A stretch of DNA of 38,022 nucleotides from an uncultured Veillonellaceae bacterium (GCA_900316275.1 ONCF01000043.1:1-38022); one strand, 5' to 3'; positions 14,936 through 23,560 are shown, counted from the first letter of the stretch. Program-made: numbers and translations. Notes: generated from the sequence alone by a model not told the origin.

Positions 14936-16225
14936 ATGTCGAAATTGCAGACGGTGTTTGAAGGTGCGTTCGCGAACCGCCAGCTTTTACAGCGCGAGGT
15001 GCTTGCGGGCATCACGGCGTTTTTCGCTATTTCCTACATCATCATCGTCAATCCGCTCATTCTCGCGGATGCAGGCCTGCCTGCCGAGCTCTCCGTCTTT
15101 GCGACGATTTTCTCCTCCGTTATTGGCTGCTTCATCATGGCCTTTGTGGCGGACGCACCCATCGTGCTGACACCGGGCATGGGCATCAACGCGTTCTTTA
15201 CCTATACGGTCTGTGTTGGCATGGGCCTGCGCTGGCAGGAGGCTATCGCCATCTCGCTGGTCTCGGGCGTGATTTTTGCCTTCGTGGCTTGCACGAAATG
15301 GGGCCTGCGGCTCTCGCAGGCGGTGCCGGGCTCGCTGAAATGCGCTATCACCGCCGGTATCGGCCTCTTCCTCGTGGAGATTGGCCTCGAGAAAGCCCAG
15401 CTCATCAAAGCGGGCACGAACTCGATTATCGAGCTCGGCAACCTGGCCAGTCCTGTGACGCTCCTCGCCCTCTTCGGGCTCATTTTGAGCCTCGCGCTTT
15501 ACCTGCGCGGTGTGACGGGCAGCTTCTTCGTCGCGATTATCATCACGAGCATTGTGGGCGCCGTGTTTGGCGTGCACGACGGCGCGGCCATCGACCTCAA
15601 CCTCAGCAATCTCGCTGCCTATCCGCAGATTCTCTGCCAGGCAGATTTCTCCCATCTTTTGAGCATCCCGTTCCTGCTCGCGGTGTTCTCCATGTCCATG
15701 ATTATGATTTTTGAGACCATGGGCCTGTTGGAGGGCATCCTGCCGGATCAGGCTAAATTCAAAAAGACCTTCGAGGGCTCGGCCTTTACGACCATGTTCT
15801 CGAGTCTCCTGGGCACCAGCCCGACGGTGGCAGCCGCAGAAAGCGCGGCCGGCATCGCGAGCGGCGGCCGCACGGGCCTCATGGCTCTCACGGCCGGCGT
15901 GCTGTTCGCCCTTTCCCTTTTCTTTATCCCTTTACTCTCTTATGTACCCCAGGCTGCCATTGCGCCGGTTATCATCATCACCGGCGCGATGATGATGCAG
16001 CAGCTCCAGTACGTGGAATTCAATGATTTCTCGGAATGGTTCCCCGCCTTCCTGATTGTCGTGCTGATTCCTTTGACGGGCAGCATTTCCACGGGCCTCG
16101 CTTTCGGCTTTACAGCATATCCCCTGCTGAAAGTCCTCAACGGGCAGGTACGTGAAGTCCACGCACTGGGGTTTGGGCTCGGCTTTCTTTTCCTCATGAA
16201 TCTCGTTTTCCAGGCGGGATTCTGA
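14936..16225 (+). CDS. Purine nucleobase permease of the AzgA/PbuG type
   Basis: A 429-residue membrane protein with about 13 helices. ITAFFAISYIIIVNPLILADAG near the N-terminus, LTPGMGINAFFTYTV and GLLEGILPDQ followed by FSSLLGTSPTVAAAESAAGIASGGRTGL are signatures of the AzgA branch of nucleobase permeases. These move adenine, guanine or hypoxanthine with protons. ATG 14936 has the ribosome binding site GGAGGAAAGGAG. It is monocistronic with a UUCG-capped terminator. No purine riboswitch fold could be found in its leader; a promoter-terminator-promoter arrangement is there instead. Exact substrate is not readable from sequence. Confidence 0.9.
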   Translation: MSKLQTVFEGAFANRQLLQREVLAGITAFFAISYIIIVNPLILADAGLPAELSVFATIFSSVIGCFIMAFVADAPIVLTPGMGINAFFTYTVCVGMGLRWQEAIAISLVSGVIFAFVACTKWGLRLSQAVPGSLKCAITAGIGLFLVEIGLEKAQLIKAGTNSIIELGNLASPVTLLALFGLILSLALYLRGVTGSFFVAIIITSIVGAVFGVHDGAAIDLNLSNLAAYPQILCQADFSHLLSIPFLLAVFSMSMIMIFETMGLLEGILPDQAKFKKTFEGSAFTTMFSSLLGTSPTVAAAESAAGIASGGRTGLMALTAGVLFALSLFFIPLLSYVPQAAIAPVIIITGAMMMQQLQYVEFNDFSEWFPAFLIVVLIPLTGSISTGLAFGFTAYPLLKVLNGQVREVHALGFGLGFLFLMNLVFQAGF

Positions 16226-16275
16226 AAGCAGGGTACGCCATGCGTACCTTCCAGAAATTTACATAAAGCTTCGCA

Positions 16276-16305
16276 AAAAGGTCTTGCCTTCGGGCAGGGC
16301 CTTTT
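16276..16305 (+). terminator. Terminator of the purine permease
   Basis: A 13-pair stem (16276-16288 with 16293-16305, two G-U) closed by a cUUCGg tetraloop and ending in TTTT. Confidence 0.85.
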
Positions 16306-16316
16306 CGCGTTTCTCA

Positions 16317-16345
16317 TTGCTTTATACCGCGCCACGCTTTATAAT
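16317..16345 (+). promoter_or_regulatory. Promoter of the REC-GGDEF-EAL/HAD/exonuclease run
   Basis: TTGCTT (16317-16322), 17 bases, TATAAT (16340-16345). A GTTAAC palindrome follows near 16354. Confidence 0.65.
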
Positions 16346-16391
16346 AGTAGTTAGTTAACTTTTGCATGATTACGTTTGCAGGTGATTAAGG

Positions 16392-18110
16392 ATGAGAGAA
16401 GGTGAGCCTGTGGCTGAACAACCCGTGATGCTCATCGTGGATGATGTGGAGACGAACCGGGTCATCCTGTCGCAGTTTTTCCAGGAGGAGTACGCGATTC
16501 GCATGGCCGCGAACGGCCAGGAGGCCTGGGAGATTGTCTGCCAGGAGTCTGTGCAGATTGTGCTGGCGGACCTCGTGATGCCGGTCATGGATGGCTACGC
16601 GCTGCTGGCGATGATGAAAAAGGACGAGCGCACGGCGAGTATCCCCGTCATCGTGATGACAGGACACAGTGACAGTGACAGCGAAGTGCGGGCCATGGAG
16701 ATGGGCGCAGCGGACTTCATCACGAAGCCGTACAATCCCACGGTCGTGCGCTACCGTGTGCGCAACGTCATGGCGCGCCTCGAGAACGAGTGGCGCAAGC
16801 TGGAGCAGGCGGCGAGCGACCGCCAGCTCATGCAGGTGAACCGCTCCGTGGAGCGCGACCAGCTCACGGATCTCTACAACCGTGAGTCGTTCTACCGGCA
16901 TGCGGCGCGGCTCATGCAGGAGCACATGGAGGAGCAGTACGACATCATTTATCTCGATGTGAGCTGCTTTAAAGTGGTCAACGACCTGTTCCGCATGGAG
17001 ACGGGCAATATCGTGCTCAAGACGGCCGGCTACTATTTCAAGGCCGTTGCGGGCGGGACCGGCATCGTGGGCCGTCTGGAGGCCGACCATTTCGCCATCT
17101 GCCTGCCAGCTGACCAGCTGGACATGGACCAGTTCATCGCGGGGCTGGACGGCGCTGTGCAGTCGCTGGGCATCAGCCACAACATCCTGTTCTACGCGGG
17201 TGTCTATCCGGTCGAGGATCAGTTCCTGCCCGTGGACCAGATGTGCGACCGGGCCCGCATGGCGCTGGAGCGCGTGCGCGGCAGCTACATCCGCCGCTAC
17301 AGTTACTACGACAAGAGCATGCGCGAGCAGATGCTGGAGGAGCAGATGCTCGTGCGCGATATGGAGTTCGGCCTGCAGGACCATCAGTTCCGCATTTTCC
17401 TGCAGCCGGTCTATAATCTGCATACGGGTCACGTTGTGAGTGCGGAGGCGCTCGTGCGCTGGCAGCACCCAACGAGTGGCCTCGTGTCGCCGGGCAAATT
17501 TATCCCGCTGTTTGAGCGCAACGGCTTTATCGTGCGGCTCGACCGTTTCGTCTGGGAGGAGGCCTGCCGCAACCTGCGCCGTCAGCTCGATGAGTTTGGC
17601 ACGGTCGTGCCCATCTCGGCCAATGTCTCGCGGCTCAATTTTTACAATGAGGGCCTGCTTGCCTACATGCTGAGCCTCATCGAGAAATACGAGCTCGAGC
17701 CCTGGATGCTCAAGCTGGAGGTCACGGAGACGGCCTACACGGAGAACCCGCAGCAGCTGTGCAGTGCCATTCAGGAGTTCCAGGCGCATGGGTTCAAAAT
17801 CCTCATGGACGACTTCGGCAGCGGCTATTCGTCGCTGAACATGCTGAAAAACCTGCCCGTCGATATCCTGAAAATCGACATGGGCTTTGTGTCGGATATC
17901 GAAAAGGATGGCCGTGCCAGCGTCATCATGGAGCAGGTCGTGCATATGGCCCGGCTGCTGGGCATGGAGATTGTCGTCGAGGGCGTCGAGACGAAACCGC
18001 AGATTGATTTCCTGGACAAGATCGGCTGTGAGCAGATTCAGGGCTATTATTTCGCCAAGCCCATGGCAGAGGCTGACTTTGCGCAGCTGCTCATCGACGA
18101 CCGTAAATAA
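16392..18110 (+). CDS. Response regulator with degenerate GGDEF and intact EAL domain (c-di-GMP phosphodiesterase)
   Basis: A 572-residue cytoplasmic three-domain protein. The receiver domain (about 10-130) has acidic pair Asp17-Asp18, phosphoacceptor Asp60 and Lys112. The GGDEF domain (about 150-310) keeps DQLTDLYNRESF, but the active site reads EADHF (230-234) instead of GGDEF, so cyclase activity is not expected. The EAL domain (about 325-570) keeps Glu352-Ala-Leu, Asn411, Glu443, DDFGSGYS (473-480), Lys494, Glu530 and the QGYYF motif, consistent with an active c-di-GMP phosphodiesterase. ATG 16392 is served by CAGGTGAT. It is first in a run with a HAD phosphatase 36 bases on. No partner histidine kinase is in the window. 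Confidence 0.93.
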   Translation: MREGEPVAEQPVMLIVDDVETNRVILSQFFQEEYAIRMAANGQEAWEIVCQESVQIVLADLVMPVMDGYALLAMMKKDERTASIPVIVMTGHSDSDSEVRAMEMGAADFITKPYNPTVVRYRVRNVMARLENEWRKLEQAASDRQLMQVNRSVERDQLTDLYNRESFYRHAARLMQEHMEEQYDIIYLDVSCFKVVNDLFRMETGNIVLKTAGYYFKAVAGGTGIVGRLEADHFAICLPADQLDMDQFIAGLDGAVQSLGISHNILFYAGVYPVEDQFLPVDQMCDRARMALERVRGSYIRRYSYYDKSMREQMLEEQMLVRDMEFGLQDHQFRIFLQPVYNLHTGHVVSAEALVRWQHPTSGLVSPGKFIPLFERNGFIVRLDRFVWEEACRNLRRQLDEFGTVVPISANVSRLNFYNEGLLAYMLSLIEKYELEPWMLKLEVTETAYTENPQQLCSAIQEFQAHGFKILMDDFGSGYSSLNMLKNLPVDILKIDMGFVSDIEKDGRASVIMEQVVHMARLLGMEIVVEGVETKPQIDFLDKIGCEQIQGYYFAKPMAEADFAQLLIDDRK

Positions 18111-18146
18111 AGTACACAGGCTGGAACGAGACAAGGGACGTGCATA

Positions 18147-18797
18147 ATGCAGGCTTTTATCTTTGATATGGATGGCGTGATTATCGACAGTGAGCCGATT
18201 CATTCGCGTGTAAAACTGGATACGCTGGCGCATTTCGGCCTGCATTTTGCGACCGAGGACCTCGTGCGCTACATGGGGCGCACGAGTCAGGCTTTTTTTA
18301 CCGATGTGTTGCGGGATGCCCAGCGCACGGATATCAGCGTGGCGGACGTGACGGCGTTCAAGCACGCGCATTATCTCGAGGTGCTGGAGCGCGGTGACAT
18401 CGCGCCGGTGGCGGGCTCGGTGGAGCTCATCCATACGTTGCACGCGGCGGGCGTGCCGCTGGGGCTGGCGACGTCGTCGAATAGGCGGGTCATACAGATT
18501 GTGATTAAGCGTTTCGGCCTCGCAGGATGTTTCGAATCGGTCATCTCGGGCGGCGACCTGCCTGCGAGCAAACCGGACCCCGAAATTTACCTGCGCACGG
18601 CCAGCAACCTCGCTCAGGCACCCGCCGACTGCGTGGTGCTCGAGGATACGCAGAACGGTGTGCTCGCAGCCAAGCGCGCGGGTATGCTGTGCATCGGCTA
18701 CCGCAACCCGCACAGTGGACAGCAGGACCTCTCGCAGGCGGACCGCATTGTCGAGCATGTGAGTGATTTGCGGCTGGCTGATTTACGACAGATGTGA
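18147..18797 (+). CDS. HAD-superfamily phosphatase, beta-phosphoglucomutase-like
   Basis: A 216-residue HAD hydrolase. Motif I is FDMDGVIIDSEP (Asp7 nucleophile, Asp9 acid), motif II LATSSNRRV, motif III SKPDPEIYLR and motif IV VLEDTQNGVLAAKRAGM. The helical cap inserted after motif I is of the C1 type, as in beta-phosphoglucomutase and small sugar-phosphate phosphatases. Substrate is unknown. ATG 18147 has AAGGGA upstream. It lies between the EAL-domain gene and the exonuclease gene, probably on one transcript; no functional link is obvious. Confidence 0.88.
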   Translation: MQAFIFDMDGVIIDSEPIHSRVKLDTLAHFGLHFATEDLVRYMGRTSQAFFTDVLRDAQRTDISVADVTAFKHAHYLEVLERGDIAPVAGSVELIHTLHAAGVPLGLATSSNRRVIQIVIKRFGLAGCFESVISGGDLPASKPDPEIYLRTASNLAQAPADCVVLEDTQNGVLAAKRAGMLCIGYRNPHSGQQDLSQADRIVEHVSDLRLADLRQM

Positions 18798-18844
18798 GGG
18801 ACACCGTTGTACTGGTGCGGTGTCGGCAAGGACAGGGTGGCTAC

Positions 18845-19501
18845 ATGAAGCATATAGTGGTTGATTTGGAAATGAATCCCGTGGGGCGTGACTACCGGGA
18901 GGTGCGTCAGCAGCTGCGGGAGGAGGTCATCGAGATCGGCGCCGTGCGGCTGGATGAGCACTATGAGCAGGAGTCACAGTTCCGTTGCTACGTGCATCCG
19001 CAGTACGGTCCCATCCGCAAGCATATCACGGAGCTTACGCATATCACGCAGGCGATGGTCGACGGCCAGCCGGAGTATGTGGAGAGTTTCCAGCGTTTTC
19101 TCGACTGGGTGGGCGACGAGGAAACGAAGATTTACTCGTGGAGCATGTCGGACATCAAGCAGCTGAAACGCGAGTGCGAGTACAAGCTGCCGGACTTCGA
19201 TACGAGCTGGCTTGATACGCGTTGGGTGGACCTGCAGCAGGCCTTTGACGACCGGCTCGGCCTGCACCACAGCCTGGCGCTGAAATACGCGCTCGGGGCC
19301 ATCGACCACAACTTCGTGGGCAGCCAGCACACGGCGCTCGACGATGCCGTGAATACGAGTGCCATTCTCGTGCTCATGCAGGACGATGCGAAATTCCGTG
19401 AGACCATGAAGCCGGTGCTCGACGTGCTGCAGCCGAAGGAGGAACTCACGTCGGCCATCGGCGATTTGTTCCCCGGTCTGGCTTCGTTCAAAGTGGAGTG
19501 A
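18845..19501 (+). CDS. DEDDh 3'-5' exonuclease, KapD/DnaQ-like
   Basis: A 218-residue protein of the DnaQ-like exonuclease fold. Exo I is VVDLEMNP (Asp7, Glu9), Exo II lies in SWSMSDIKQLKRECEY, and Exo III in HTALDDAVNTSAIL (His and Asp). This arrangement is typical of the KapD/ERI-1-like branch, whose members trim RNA or DNA ends. ATG 18845 has AGGGTGG upstream; an earlier in-frame GTG (18794) overlaps the HAD stop but lacks a ribosome binding site. The C-terminal 35 residues lie outside the catalytic core. The gene ends just before an inverted repeat that can terminate it. Confidence 0.85.
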   Translation: MKHIVVDLEMNPVGRDYREVRQQLREEVIEIGAVRLDEHYEQESQFRCYVHPQYGPIRKHITELTHITQAMVDGQPEYVESFQRFLDWVGDEETKIYSWSMSDIKQLKRECEYKLPDFDTSWLDTRWVDLQQAFDDRLGLHHSLALKYALGAIDHNFVGSQHTALDDAVNTSAILVLMQDDAKFRETMKPVLDVLQPKEELTSAIGDLFPGLASFKVE

Positions 19502-19522
19502 GTTACACTCTGTGAATAAAAG

Positions 19523-19551
19523 TTGCATAAATAGCTCAAACGTGTTATGAT
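19523..19551 (+). promoter_or_regulatory. Promoter of pheA, overlapping an inverted repeat
   Basis: TTGCAT (19523-19528), 17 bases, TATGAT (19546-19551) with TG at 19543-19544 (extended -10). The -10 box forms the inner part of the 5' arm of the repeat at 19538-19573. Confidence 0.65.
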
Positions 19552-19578
19552 TGCTCTACATCATAGCACGTTTATTTT
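19538..19578 (+). terminator. Inverted repeat with T-run after the exonuclease gene, overlapping the pheA promoter
   Basis: AAACGTGTTATGAT (19538-19551) and ATCATAGCACGTTT (19560-19573) pair over 14 bases with one G-U and an eight-base loop. TTTATTTTAT follows. Read-through RNA from upstream can fold it; RNA started at the pheA promoter cannot. Confidence 0.7.
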
Positions 19579-19608
19579 ATACAATGTACAGGAAAGGGGC
19601 TGTCGCGT

Positions 19609-20481
19609 GTGGCAACGACGATGGGCATTCTGGGGCCGGCGGGCACGCACAGCGAGGCGGCGGCGCTGTATCTGAACCGGCAGCTGCCGGAACCGCGGCG
19701 GCTCGTCATCTATCCGGATATCTACGATGTGCTGCAGGGCGTCATGGAGCACGAGGTTGGCGAGGCGCTCGTGCCGGTGGAGAATTCACTGGAAGGGGCC
19801 ATCAACGTGACGCTGGACGAGCTGGCGCGCAGTACGACGCTCGCCGTGGAGCGTGAGCTCATCTGGCCCGTGCACAACCTGCTCATGGCGAAGTGTCAGC
19901 CACAGCAGGTGCGGCGTATCTACTCGCACCCACAGCCGATTGCGCAGTGTCGGGCGTTCCTCGAGACGCGCTACCCCGAGGCGGAGGTTATCAAGGTGGC
20001 AAGCACGGCCAGGGCAGCGGAAATAGTGGGCGAACTGCCGGCCACGGACGGGGCGGCGGCCATCTGCACGGAGCGCGGCGGCGCGCTGAACGGACTGCAC
20101 GTGCTCGCGAGTGATGTGCAGGATAACATGGCGAACAGCACACGCTTTTACCAGCTGCGCCTGCGTCAGCCCCAGCCGCTCCACCGCAGCAGTGAACCGC
20201 CCGACCGCGAGCTCATCATCTGTCAGATTGCGGGACAGAAAGCCGGCGCGCTCTGCGAGGTACTGGCCGAGTTTGCTAAACGTAACGTGAATATGACACG
20301 CATCGAGTCGCGCCCCGCGCGTACGGAGCTCGGCGAATATATTTTCTTCTTCGACCTGGAGTGTGAGCCCGGGCGTGAGCGCATCCGTGAGGACGCTATC
20401 GCAGCTGTAGCCCGGCGCTGCATCTGGCTGAAAAATCTCGGCGCCTTCCCCGTGCTGACGGCTATGGGTGACAGGGTATAA
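19609..20481 (+). CDS. pheA: Prephenate dehydratase
   Basis: A 290-residue stand-alone enzyme that turns prephenate into phenylpyruvate for phenylalanine synthesis. The catalytic domain (about 5-185) shows GILGPAGTHSEAAAL, PVENSLEGAINVTLD and the active-site NSTRFYQL. An ACT domain follows (about 203-285, AGALCEVLAEFAKRNVNMTRIESRP), and its ESRP motif is the phenylalanine-binding signature for feedback inhibition. There is no chorismate mutase domain. GTG 19609 is preceded by GGAAAGGGG. It has its own promoter and a strong terminator shared with the convergent ClpX-like gene. Confidence 0.95.
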   Translation: MATTMGILGPAGTHSEAAALYLNRQLPEPRRLVIYPDIYDVLQGVMEHEVGEALVPVENSLEGAINVTLDELARSTTLAVERELIWPVHNLLMAKCQPQQVRRIYSHPQPIAQCRAFLETRYPEAEVIKVASTARAAEIVGELPATDGAAAICTERGGALNGLHVLASDVQDNMANSTRFYQLRLRQPQPLHRSSEPPDRELIICQIAGQKAGALCEVLAEFAKRNVNMTRIESRPARTELGEYIFFFDLECEPGRERIREDAIAAVARRCIWLKNLGAFPVLTAMGDRV

Positions 20482-20511
20482 AAAAAGAACCACGTAAGTG
20501 GTTCTTTTTTT
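20481..20511. terminator. Bidirectional terminator between pheA and the ClpX-like gene
   Basis: AAAAAAGAACCAC (20481-20493) and GTGGTTCTTTTTT (20498-20510) pair perfectly around GTAA, with T-runs on both strands. Confidence 0.9.
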
Positions 20512-20524
20512 ATACTAGTAGGTT

Positions 20525-21817
20525 TTATTCGGCGTCGCGGTGCACGACCTCCGGCTTTGCACCTTCGGTGATGCACTCGGGCTTGATGATGACCGTGCGC
20601 GGCTCTTTCGATTTCGGGATGTCGAACATGATGTCGAGCATGACGTCCTCGATGATGCCCTTGAGGCTGCGGGCGCCGGTCTTGCGCTCGATGGCCTTAC
20701 GGGCCACGGCACGCAACGCGCCCTCCTCGAACTGCAGCTTGACGTTATCCATGGCGAGCAGCTTCTCGTACTGCTTGACGGGCGCGTTTTTCGGCTCGGT
20801 GAGGATGCGCAGCAGTGCGTCCTCGTCCAGCGTCTCCAGCGTGCAGATGATGGGCAGGCGCCCGATAATCTCGGGGATGATGCCGTACTGCATGAGGTCC
20901 TCGGGGCGCACCTGATGGATGAGCTCGTCGTATTTCGGCTTTTCGTCCTTGCGCTCGACCTCGGCGCCGAAGCCGATGGAGGAGCCGTTTTTCTGCAGGC
21001 GCTTGCCGATGATTTCGTCAATGCCCACGAATGCACCGCCGACGATAAAGAGGATATTCGTCGTGTCGACCTTGATGGTCGGCGCCTCGGGGTGCTTGCG
21101 CTGGCCGCGCGAGGTGAACTCGACGACGGAGCCCTCGAGCATCTTCAGCAGGGCCTGCTGTACGCCCTCGTGGCCGGGGTCGGCCGTGATGGAGTTGTTC
21201 GCGCCGGATTTGCGGGCGATTTTATCGAACTCGTCGAGGTAGATGATGCCGTGCTCGGCGCGCTCGATGTCTTTGTCGGCTGCATAGTAGAGGTTGCGTA
21301 CGGCCACCTCGACGTCAGCGCCGACGAAGCCGGCCTCGGTGAGGCTGGAGGCGTCCGTGACGGCGAACGGGATGTCGAGGAGCTTCGAGAGGTGCGAGAG
21401 CAGGGCCGTCTTGCCGCAACCGGACGGGCCAAGCATGATGACGTTCGACTTCTCGATTTCCGTGCCGTCCTCGTTCTCGTAGCCGTATTTCATGCGCTTG
21501 TAGTGGTTGTAGACGGCCACGGCCAGCACCTTTTTCGCGCGGTCCTGGTTGACGATGTACTGGTCGAGGTAGTCCTTGATGATATGCGGTTTGTTTTTCT
21601 CGAGAATTTCGTCGAGCTGGCTCGCGAAGTCCGAATGCTGGGCCTTCGCACCCTCAGCCTCGTGCTGGTCGAGAAAATGGTTGACTTCACGGATGCAGTT
21701 CTTGCAGATGGCAAAGCCCGTCTGCGGGTCGTAAATCGGCATGTCGTACTGGTCGTGCACGTCGATGATGCGCTTGCAGAAGCTGCACTGGTATTGGCTT
21801 GTATGATTGCCTGACAT
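20525..21817 (-). CDS. ClpX-like AAA+ unfoldase, divergent paralogue
   Basis: A 430-residue ClpX-family protein. It has an N-terminal zinc finger with Cys11, Cys14, Cys38 and Cys41; Walker A GPSGCGKT (130-137); Walker B IIYLDE (191-196); the RKH loop (240-242); IGF loop IGFG (281-284); an Arg-finger region IIGR (Arg320); and sensor 2 GARSL (Arg383). Several positions depart from housekeeping ClpX: GPSGCGKTALLSHL instead of the usual GPTGSGKTLLAQTL, pore loop GFVGAD (163-168) instead of GYVGED, and DEFDKIA instead of DEIDKIA. The IGF loop suggests it can still dock ClpP, but no clpP or trigger factor gene is adjacent. The start at 21817 has GAAAGGA upstream. It is probably a second ClpX with different substrates (inference). 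Confidence 0.88.
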   Translation of the reverse strand: MSGNHTSQYQCSFCKRIIDVHDQYDMPIYDPQTGFAICKNCIREVNHFLDQHEAEGAKAQHSDFASQLDEILEKNKPHIIKDYLDQYIVNQDRAKKVLAVAVYNHYKRMKYGYENEDGTEIEKSNVIMLGPSGCGKTALLSHLSKLLDIPFAVTDASSLTEAGFVGADVEVAVRNLYYAADKDIERAEHGIIYLDEFDKIARKSGANNSITADPGHEGVQQALLKMLEGSVVEFTSRGQRKHPEAPTIKVDTTNILFIVGGAFVGIDEIIGKRLQKNGSSIGFGAEVERKDEKPKYDELIHQVRPEDLMQYGIIPEIIGRLPIICTLETLDEDALLRILTEPKNAPVKQYEKLLAMDNVKLQFEEGALRAVARKAIERKTGARSLKGIIEDVMLDIMFDIPKSKEPRTVIIKPECITEGAKPEVVHRDAE

Positions 21818-21904
21818 AATGTTGATTTTCCTTTCTATGATAGACAGCACTGTCTACAGCAGCGTTGCCCCGGAGCGCTGTATGCGCCTATAGTCTCACA
21901 GCCT

Positions 21905-21933
21905 ATTATCATATATATGCACATTTTTTTCAA
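21905..21933 (-). promoter_or_regulatory. Promoter of the ClpX-like gene
   Basis: On the minus strand TTGAAA (21933-21928), 17 bases, GATAAT (21910-21905). About 88 bases of leader precede the start codon. Confidence 0.6.
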
Positions 21934-21992
21934 GCATATTTTGCGCCGGCAGCCAGCGTGCGGGTGATTTCGCCAGATTTAGCGCCGCCACA

Positions 21993-22022
21993 GAAAAAAA
22001 CGCCCCGCGGCTGCGGAGCGTT
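21993..22022 (-). terminator. Terminator of the amino acid permease
   Basis: Minus strand: AACGCTCCGC and GCGGGGCGTT pair (22022-22013 with 22008-21999, one G-U), four-base loop, followed by a run of seven T. Confidence 0.85.
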
Positions 22023-22037
22023 GGCTGGTGAAGCAGG

Positions 22038-23390
22038 TTAGTCCTGCGGCTGCTTTTTCTTGTAAATCTGGTAGCCGATGGTCAGCGCGATGAGCCAGAG
22101 CGGCAGGAAGATGACAGCCAGCTGCATGTCGGGAATCTGTGCCATGAAGAAAATAACGCCCGCGAGGAACGCGAGGCAGAGATAGTTCGCGGCGGGATAG
22201 AGCAGCGCCTGGAATTTCGTCTCTTTATGCTCCGCGGCGCAGCGCTGGCGGAATTTCAGATGTGTGATGCAGATGACGACCCAGCTGATGACGGCCGCGC
22301 AGGTGGCGATGGTCATTAGGTACATGAAGACATGGCCCTCGAGGAAGTAGTTCAGCGCCACGACGACGAGCGTGCAGCCCGAGGACACGAGGATGCCGAT
22401 GATGGGCACGCCGCGCACGGAGAGCGCCGTGAAGATGCGCGGCGCCTCGCCCTTTTGCGCGAGGCCGTAGAGCATGCGGCTGTTGCTGTAGATGGCCGAG
22501 TTGTAGACAGAGATGGCGGCCGTGAGCACGACGAAGTTCAGGATGTGTGCGGCGGCCGGGATGCCGACATTGTCAAAAATCTGTACGAACGGACTGGCCT
22601 CCATACCGACTTGGTTCCATGGCCAGAGGGCCATGAGCACGATCATCGTGCCCACGTAGAAAATGAGGATACGCCAGATGACCTGGTTGATGGCCCGCGG
22701 GATGGTGCGGTCCGGGTCCTCGGCCTCGCCGGCCGTGATGCCGATGAGCTCAATGCCACCGAAAGAGAACATGACGACGGCCGTCGCGAGGCCCAGGCCC
22801 CACCAGCCGTTGGGCAGGAAGCCACCGTTGGCCCAGAGATTGCTGCAATTCTCCGGGAACGGCTGCGGCGCAACACCGAGCAGGTAGAGGCCGAGCACAA
22901 TCATGAGCACGATAGCCGTGATTTTGATGAGCGCCATCCAGAACTCGAACTCACCGTAGGCGCGCACGTTGATGAGATTGACGGCCGTGATGACGACGAG
23001 GCAGACGAGCGCCGAGAGCCACTGCGGCACGTCGGGCAGCCAGTAGTGGACGTAGATGCCGACGGCTGTGAGCTCGGCCATGGAGACGAGCACGTAGTTG
23101 AACCAGTAGTTCCAGCCAGAGACAAAGCCGGCGAAGCGACCCCAGTATTTCGTGGCATAGTGGCTGAATGAGCCGGAGACCGGCTCGTCGACGGCCATTT
23201 CGCCGAGCATGCGCATGATAAAGAAAATCACGATGCCGCCGAGCAGGTAGGATAAAATCACGCCCGGCCCGGCGAGCGCAATCGTGGAGGCGGAGCCGTA
23301 GAATAGGCCCGTGCCGATAGCGCCGCCGAGCGCAATCATCTGCAGATGCCGGTTCTTCAGCCCGCGTTTCATGTTGCTGTGTTCATTCAT
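22038..23390 (-). CDS. APC-family amino acid permease, aromatic/GABA/proline (AroP/PheP/ProY) type
   Basis: A 450-residue protein with 12 predicted helices. LKNRHLQMIALGGAIGTGLFYGSA opens helix 1 with the GGAIGTGLF amine-binding signature. Other AAT-type signatures are LGEMAVDEPVSGSFSHYATKYWG, GWNYWFNYVLVSMAELTAVGIY and ITAGEAEDPDRTIPRAINQ. The GWNYW...AELTA stretch is most like AroP/PheP. It is a proton-coupled amino acid importer; the exact amino acid is inferred. The start at 23390 (MNEHSNMKRGLK) gives the family length. The leader contains a GAGGCA/TGCCTC hairpin (23413-23443). pheA lies about 1.6 kb away but on another transcript. Confidence 0.9.
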   Translation of the reverse strand: MNEHSNMKRGLKNRHLQMIALGGAIGTGLFYGSASTIALAGPGVILSYLLGGIVIFFIMRMLGEMAVDEPVSGSFSHYATKYWGRFAGFVSGWNYWFNYVLVSMAELTAVGIYVHYWLPDVPQWLSALVCLVVITAVNLINVRAYGEFEFWMALIKITAIVLMIVLGLYLLGVAPQPFPENCSNLWANGGFLPNGWWGLGLATAVVMFSFGGIELIGITAGEAEDPDRTIPRAINQVIWRILIFYVGTMIVLMALWPWNQVGMEASPFVQIFDNVGIPAAAHILNFVVLTAAISVYNSAIYSNSRMLYGLAQKGEAPRIFTALSVRGVPIIGILVSSGCTLVVVALNYFLEGHVFMYLMTIATCAAVISWVVICITHLKFRQRCAAEHKETKFQALLYPAANYLCLAFLAGVIFFMAQIPDMQLAVIFLPLWLIALTIGYQIYKKKQPQD

Positions 23391-23470
23391 AAGTACATCT
23401 CTCGTTTCTATAGAGGCAATGGCCTTACCAGCACCGGTGCCTCGTAAATATAAGAACAAAAATCCTTTTT

Positions 23471-23499
23471 ATTATAAAACAATCTTTACACATTTACAA
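23471..23499 (-). promoter_or_regulatory. Promoter of the amino acid permease
   Basis: Minus strand TTGTAA (23499-23494), 17 bases, TATAAT (23476-23471). Confidence 0.65.
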
Positions 23500-23560
23500 T
23501 ACGTAGATGGATGTATTTGCCGTAGTGCGTGCTCGCGCAGGAAAAGCAGGCAGGCACAAT

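Noticed and set aside
16386..18758. Minus-strand open frame of about 790 codons
   Set aside because: It is antisense to the EAL-domain and HAD genes, both of which have full sets of motifs; its composition is that of a shadow.
20540..21814. Plus-strand open frame of about 420 codons
   Set aside because: It is antisense to the ClpX-like gene and rich in Asp, Val and Leu without any motif.
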